Source: Marinilactibacillus sp042660675
GTDB taxonomy: Bacteria; Bacillota; Bacilli; Lactobacillales; Carnobacteriaceae_A
Assembly: GCF_042660675.1 (NCBI RefSeq)
Contig: NZ_JBHSUL010000002.1
Coordinates: 62,001 to 126,000, forward strand
Direction of reading: 5' to 3'
Length of the DNA: 64,000 nucleotides
Of this stretch, positions 59,837 through 64,000 are shown piece by piece. How positions within the stretch are numbered: position 1 is the first letter of the stretch; every line of letters begins with the position of its first letter. Under the pieces are notes generated by a model, which worked only from the letters and a program-made list of their open reading frames with translations, had not been told where the DNA came from and did not search any database. A program made the translations under genes and the position numbers.

Positions 59837-62152
59837 ATGAAGTTTCTAGACGGAGGATGGCTGGTTAAAGAAGGATACGAAGTTGAATACCCAGCCCATG
59901 TATATGCAACAAGAAAAACAGATAAACAATTAACCGTGTATGCACCATTCAGACATATCGCAGATAAAGGCGGTACGTTGGATGGTGGCATGATGACGGT
60001 AGAACTGAGTTCACCACACGAAAATATTATTGGTGTCAAAGTTTATCATCACAAAGGATCTGTCGCAGTAGGTCCATCATTTGAACTGGATAAACAAAAT
60101 CCTTCTGTTGAAATTACGGATGGAGAAACAGAAGCTTCACTGAAAAGTGGCGCGCTTTCTGCTCACGTTAAAAAAGGCAATCAATTTGAAATTAGCTTTG
60201 AAAAAGACGGAGAAGTATTGACCTCCAGTAAATCAAGAGGACAAGCGTACATTCGCAAGCCACTTGAAAATCAATCTTATATCAGTGAACAATTAACCAT
60301 TGATGTAGGTGAGTTGGTTTATGGACTAGGCGAACGCTTTACCTCTTTCGTTAAAAATGGCCAGACTGTCGATATCTGGAATGCAGATGGTGGAACAGGA
60401 ACAGAACAAGCTTATAAAAATATTTCTTTTTATATGACAAATAGAGGTTACGGCGTATTCGTCAATAGTCCGAAAAAAGTCAGTTACGAAATCGGTAGTG
60501 AAAAAGTCTCTCGCGTTCAATTCAGCGTGCCTGGAGAAGAAATGGAGTACTTTATCATTGCAGGTGACTCGATGAAAGAAGTGCTTGAAAATTACACGAA
60601 TTTGACCGGTAAGCCGGCACTTCCACCAGCTTGGTCATTTGGTTTATGGATGAGTACCTCTTTCTTGACAGATTATGATGAAGCAACGGTCAATCACTTT
60701 GTCGATGGCATGATTGACCGAGATATTCCTTTGGAGGTTTTCCATTTCGATTGTCTGTGGATGGAAGAATACGAATGGGTCAACTTTGAATGGGACAAAC
60801 GGACTTTCCCGGAACCACAAAAAATGCTGACAAGACTCAAGGAAAAAGGACTCAAAATTTGTGTCTGGATCAATCCATATGTGGGGCAAAAATCACCATT
60901 ATTTGACGAAGGAATGGAAAAAGGCTACTTTATCAAACGACCTAATGGAGACGTTTGGCAGTGGGACAAATGGCAAGCAGGACTAGCGATTATTGATTTT
61001 ACCAATCCAGAAGCCGTAACGTGGTATCAAAATCACCTAGTGAAATTGATGGATATGGGTGTCGATTCGTTTAAAACCGATTTCGGTGAACGGATTCCAG
61101 TAGATGCTGTCTACTATGATGGATCAGATCCTGAACGGATGCACAACTATTACACACAACTGTACAATCAAATTGTTTTTGACTTATCAAAATCTAAAAA
61201 CGAAAACAACGAAGCGGTTGTCTTTGCTCGCTCTGCAACAGTAGGCGGACAGAAATTCCCAGTCCACTGGGGTGGAGACAGTACGTCAGATTATCCTTCC
61301 ATGGCGGAGTCATTAAGAGCGGGCTTATCCTTTGGTATGAGCGGATTTGGTTATTGGAGTCATGACATTGGTGGATTTGAAGAAGGGTGTACACCTGACT
61401 TGTACAAGCGCTGGACACAATTTGGCCTACTTTCTTCTCATAGTCGGTACCATGGTAGTAAAGAATACAAAGTGCCTTGGATCTACGATGAAGAAGCAGT
61501 AGATGTCACACGTAGCTTCACAAAACTGAAACTGAGCTTAATGCCGTACTTGATGAACCAAGCCGTTGTAGCGACTGAAGGGATACCAATGATGCGCTCA
61601 ATGGTCCTTGAATTCCCAGAAGACATGACGAGCCATACGCTAGATAGACAATTTATGCTGGGTGATTCTTTACTGGTAGCGCCAATCTTTAATGACAAAG
61701 GAACGGTTAACTATTACGTACCTGAAGGCACATGGACGAATTATTTGACGAATGAGAGAATTGAAGGTGGAAAATGGCATAACGAAACACATGGTTATGA
61801 TACTTTACCATTACTGGCAAGACCGAATAGTATTATCGTCGAAGGCAATCAAAATACGCAAGCAGAATATAATTATGCCGAAGCAGTTACCTTACATGTC
61901 TTTGAAGTACCTGATGGGGCAGAAGCGACAACGCGTATTGTAGACCGTTCCGGTAAGGTTATCGGAACAGCACATGTTCAATTAGCTGAAGGCGTTTATA
62001 CGGTTAAGGTTGAGAACATAGATGTAAAAGCTGTTTTATTCCATAATGTTCATGATGTAGTTTCAGTGGATAATGGCAAAATGGAAGCAACAGACTTGGG
62101 CACAATGGTTTATCTAGATGGTTCAGAAATCAAGGTTCAGTTAACGAAATAA
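59837..62152 (+). CDS. GH31 alpha-xylosidase, YicI-like
   Basis: A 771-residue intracellular enzyme, nearly the same length as E. coli YicI. The N-terminal beta-sandwich contains ELVYGLGERFTSFVKNGQTVDIWNADGGT. The catalytic barrel has the nucleophile Asp415 in FKTDFGERIP, followed by VYYDGSDPERMHNYYTQLYN, and the acid/base Asp481 in HWGGDSTSDYPSMAESLRAGLS. The substrate-shaping SHDIGGFE and LLSSHSRYHGSKEYKVPW also match YicI. It releases alpha-1,6-xylose from the non-reducing end of xyloglucan oligosaccharides and isoprimeverose. GGAGTG precedes the ATG, 10 nt after the GH1 gene. Confidence 0.92.
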   Translation: MKFLDGGWLVKEGYEVEYPAHVYATRKTDKQLTVYAPFRHIADKGGTLDGGMMTVELSSPHENIIGVKVYHHKGSVAVGPSFELDKQNPSVEITDGETEASLKSGALSAHVKKGNQFEISFEKDGEVLTSSKSRGQAYIRKPLENQSYISEQLTIDVGELVYGLGERFTSFVKNGQTVDIWNADGGTGTEQAYKNISFYMTNRGYGVFVNSPKKVSYEIGSEKVSRVQFSVPGEEMEYFIIAGDSMKEVLENYTNLTGKPALPPAWSFGLWMSTSFLTDYDEATVNHFVDGMIDRDIPLEVFHFDCLWMEEYEWVNFEWDKRTFPEPQKMLTRLKEKGLKICVWINPYVGQKSPLFDEGMEKGYFIKRPNGDVWQWDKWQAGLAIIDFTNPEAVTWYQNHLVKLMDMGVDSFKTDFGERIPVDAVYYDGSDPERMHNYYTQLYNQIVFDLSKSKNENNEAVVFARSATVGGQKFPVHWGGDSTSDYPSMAESLRAGLSFGMSGFGYWSHDIGGFEEGCTPDLYKRWTQFGLLSSHSRYHGSKEYKVPWIYDEEAVDVTRSFTKLKLSLMPYLMNQAVVATEGIPMMRSMVLEFPEDMTSHTLDRQFMLGDSLLVAPIFNDKGTVNYYVPEGTWTNYLTNERIEGGKWHNETHGYDTLPLLARPNSIIVEGNQNTQAEYNYAEAVTLHVFEVPDGAEATTRIVDRSGKVIGTAHVQLAEGVYTVKVENIDVKAVLFHNVHDVVSVDNGKMEATDLGTMVYLDGSEIKVQLTK

Positions 62153-62172
62153 GATACTTCAGGAGGGAATCA

Positions 62173-64000
62173 ATGAGTAAACAATTATTTGACCGCATGC
62201 TATACGGAGGAGACTATAATCCAGAACAATGGCCAAAAGAAATTTGGGATGAAGACCTCCGTATGTTTAAAAAAGCCCATATCAATTCAGCGACGATCAA
62301 CGTCTTTTCATGGGCGAAACTACAGCCATCTGAAGAAGAATATCATTTTGAAGAGCTGGATGAAATCGTTGAAAGACTCTCAAATGATGGCGTAGATATT
62401 GTATTAGCGACTTCTACAGCGGCTTTGCCAGCTTGGATGTGTAGAAAATATCCTGACGTTACTCGAGTAGATTTCGAAGGTAGAAAACATGGATTCGGAC
62501 ATCGACACAATCATTGTCCGAACAGCCCAAACTTCAAGCGATTCGCTAGTGAACTGGTCTATAAACTCGCTAAGCGGTATGGAGAGCATCCAAGTATCAA
62601 ACTTTGGCACATTTCCAATGAATATGGTGGCGAATGTTACTGTGACAACTGTGCAAAAGCTTTCCGTGTTTGGGTAAAAAACAAATACGGTTCTATCGAA
62701 GCAGTTAATGAAGCATGGAACATGCATTTTTGGGGCCACACACTGTATAGTTTTGACGATATTATTCCTCCAAACTATTTAGGTGATGGGATCAGCGATA
62801 CAGCCGCAGCCTTTGCAGGATTATCGATTGATTATCGTCGATTCAATTCGGATGGTCTGCTGGATAATTACAAGATGGAACGAGACATTATTCGTTTGTT
62901 TGACGAAGAAACACCCGCAACAACGAATCTGATGGGAAGCTATAAAGGGCTTGATTACTTTAAGTGGGCAAAAGAGTTGGATATTGTTTCTTGGGATAAT
63001 TATCCGAGCCATAATACACCGCTTAGTCACGTAGCGATGAATCATGATTTAATGCGTGGACTGAAAGATGGACAAAGTTTCATGCTGATGGAACAAACAC
63101 CGAGCCAACAAAACTGGCAACCGTATAATTCGTTAAAACGTCCTGGTAAGATGCGTGCGCAAAGTTACCAGACGATCGCTCATGGAGCCGATACAATTCA
63201 GTTCTTCCAACTTCGCCGCTCGAAAGGTGCCGTAGAAAAATTCCATGGCGCTGTTATTGAACATGCCGGCCATGAAAATACGCGTGTGTTCAGAGAAGTC
63301 ACGGAGCTTGGAAAAGAGTTGGAGCAACTGGGTGATCAATTGATTGGTGCAGAAACGAAAGCCAGAGTAGGGATCTATTTTGACTGGGATACGTATTGGG
63401 CTTTGGAATATACAAGTGGTCCAACGGTTGATCTGCGTTATGTTGAACAAATCCAACAGTACTATGATGCTTGCTACGCTAAACAAGTGGCAGTCGATAT
63501 GCTTCATGAAGGGTCCGATTTCAGTCAGTACGACGTCATTCTTGCACCTGTTTTATATATGGTGAAAGAAGGACTGACAGAAAAAATCGAGCAGTTTGTT
63601 GAGGCCGGTGGTACATTTGTTACGACCTTTATGAGCGGAATTGTGGATCAAAATGACAATGTTCATTTAGGCGGATATCCAGGTCCACTAAGAAATGTAC
63701 TAGGCATCTGGGCAGAAGAAATCGATGCTTTGGCACCTGGACAAACGAATGTTGTGCATACGCAAGCAGAATTTTTCAAACAATCGTTCTACACGTGTCG
63801 GATGTTATGTGATCTCATTCATCCAGAAGCTGCAGAAGTCATGGCAGAATATGGCTCCGATTTCTACAAAGGTATGCCGGCTGTAACGAAGAACGCATTT
63901 GGCCAAGGTGAAGCTTGGTATGTTGCAACCGTACCGGAACAGGGCTTGCTGAATGAATTGATTGGACATATACTAAACGAGAAAGCAATCGAAGGCTTTG
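62173..64000 (+). CDS. GH42 beta-galactosidase, 3' end outside window
   Basis: The first 609 codons of a GH42 enzyme. It begins FDRMLYGGDYNPEQWPKEIWDEDLRMFKKAHINSATINVFSWAKLQPSE. The acid/base is Glu150 in WHISNEYGGECYCDNC, with cysteines for the GH42 zinc site, and the nucleophile is Glu307 in LMEQTPSQQNW. The trimerisation domain starts near GIYFDWDTYWALEY. No signal peptide. AGGAGGG sits before the ATG, 20 nt after the GH31 gene. In this set it would remove beta-galactose side residues. The absence of its stop codon is due to the window edge. Confidence 0.93.
   Translation, partial: MSKQLFDRMLYGGDYNPEQWPKEIWDEDLRMFKKAHINSATINVFSWAKLQPSEEEYHFEELDEIVERLSNDGVDIVLATSTAALPAWMCRKYPDVTRVDFEGRKHGFGHRHNHCPNSPNFKRFASELVYKLAKRYGEHPSIKLWHISNEYGGECYCDNCAKAFRVWVKNKYGSIEAVNEAWNMHFWGHTLYSFDDIIPPNYLGDGISDTAAAFAGLSIDYRRFNSDGLLDNYKMERDIIRLFDEETPATTNLMGSYKGLDYFKWAKELDIVSWDNYPSHNTPLSHVAMNHDLMRGLKDGQSFMLMEQTPSQQNWQPYNSLKRPGKMRAQSYQTIAHGADTIQFFQLRRSKGAVEKFHGAVIEHAGHENTRVFREVTELGKELEQLGDQLIGAETKARVGIYFDWDTYWALEYTSGPTVDLRYVEQIQQYYDACYAKQVAVDMLHEGSDFSQYDVILAPVLYMVKEGLTEKIEQFVEAGGTFVTTFMSGIVDQNDNVHLGGYPGPLRNVLGIWAEEIDALAPGQTNVVHTQAEFFKQSFYTCRMLCDLIHPEAAEVMAEYGSDFYKGMPAVTKNAFGQGEAWYVATVPEQGLLNELIGHILNEKAIEGF

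Noticed and set aside
62404..62739. Minus-strand frames at the right end
   Set aside because: They are shadows of the GH42 gene, which is open on the plus strand from 62173 to the window edge and has both catalytic motifs.

Overview
The window comes from a low-GC Gram-positive bacterium, most likely a lactic acid bacterium of the order Lactobacillales and perhaps the family Carnobacteriaceae. The genus cannot be fixed from the sequence alone. Pointers are strong AGGAGG ribosome binding sites, frequent TTG/GTG starts, T-tailed hairpin terminators, cre boxes, lipoprotein-type ABC binding proteins, a mevalonate-pathway HMG-CoA synthase, an N5-(carboxyethyl)ornithine synthase and YesL/YesM/YesN-type proteins. 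I see no rRNA, tRNA, phage, insertion sequence or CRISPR array.

Layout. 1-5.6 kb: the 5' part of a TreR-type repressor, an M50-type membrane protease, mnmE-mnmG (tRNA wobble-uridine modification) behind a hairpin-bearing leader, and a 16-cysteine Csp-like protein. 5.7-10 kb: a small resistance-type island with a MATE pump and MerR regulator under a 19-bp-spacer MerR promoter, and a TetR regulator opposite a TetX-like flavoprotein monooxygenase. 10-12 kb: a Lys-rich RHH-like protein, a decayed gene and ceo. 12.4-16.3 kb: a sugar ABC importer without an ATPase, plus a YesL protein. 16.3-19.6 kb: an MscS channel, an XRE/TPR regulator and an MhqO-like dioxygenase. 19.8-22.6 kb: a MurNAc-6-phosphate recycling operon (mupG-murQ-murR). 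22.7-33 kb: an APH(6)-like kinase, RDD, DJ-1/PfpI and YtxH proteins, a MacAB-like exporter, and a PadR regulator with three tandem paralogous membrane proteins. 33.3-36.7 kb: mvaS with a free-standing thiolase, a small lipoprotein and mscL. 37-42.8 kb: a PhnDCEE-type importer, a second MATE protein and a frameshifted DUF1697 gene. 43.1-47.2 kb: an FMN riboswitch followed by ribD-ribE-ribBA-ribH.

47.3-64 kb (running off the window) is the most striking region, a carbohydrate-utilisation locus. It holds a GH95-type glycosidase, a YesMN-type two-component system, a YesL protein, an LplB/LplC-type importer with its lipoprotein, a ROK kinase resembling beta-glucoside kinase, a GH1 enzyme carrying the phosphate-binding Ser/Lys/Tyr of 6-phospho-beta-glycosidases, a YicI-like GH31 alpha-xylosidase and a GH42 beta-galactosidase. 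None of the glycosidases has a signal peptide. The enzyme set fits intracellular dismantling of branched xyloglucan oligosaccharides: fucose by GH95, galactose by GH42, xylose by GH31. The glucan backbone may then be phosphorylated by the ROK kinase and cut by GH1. The substrate is an inference.
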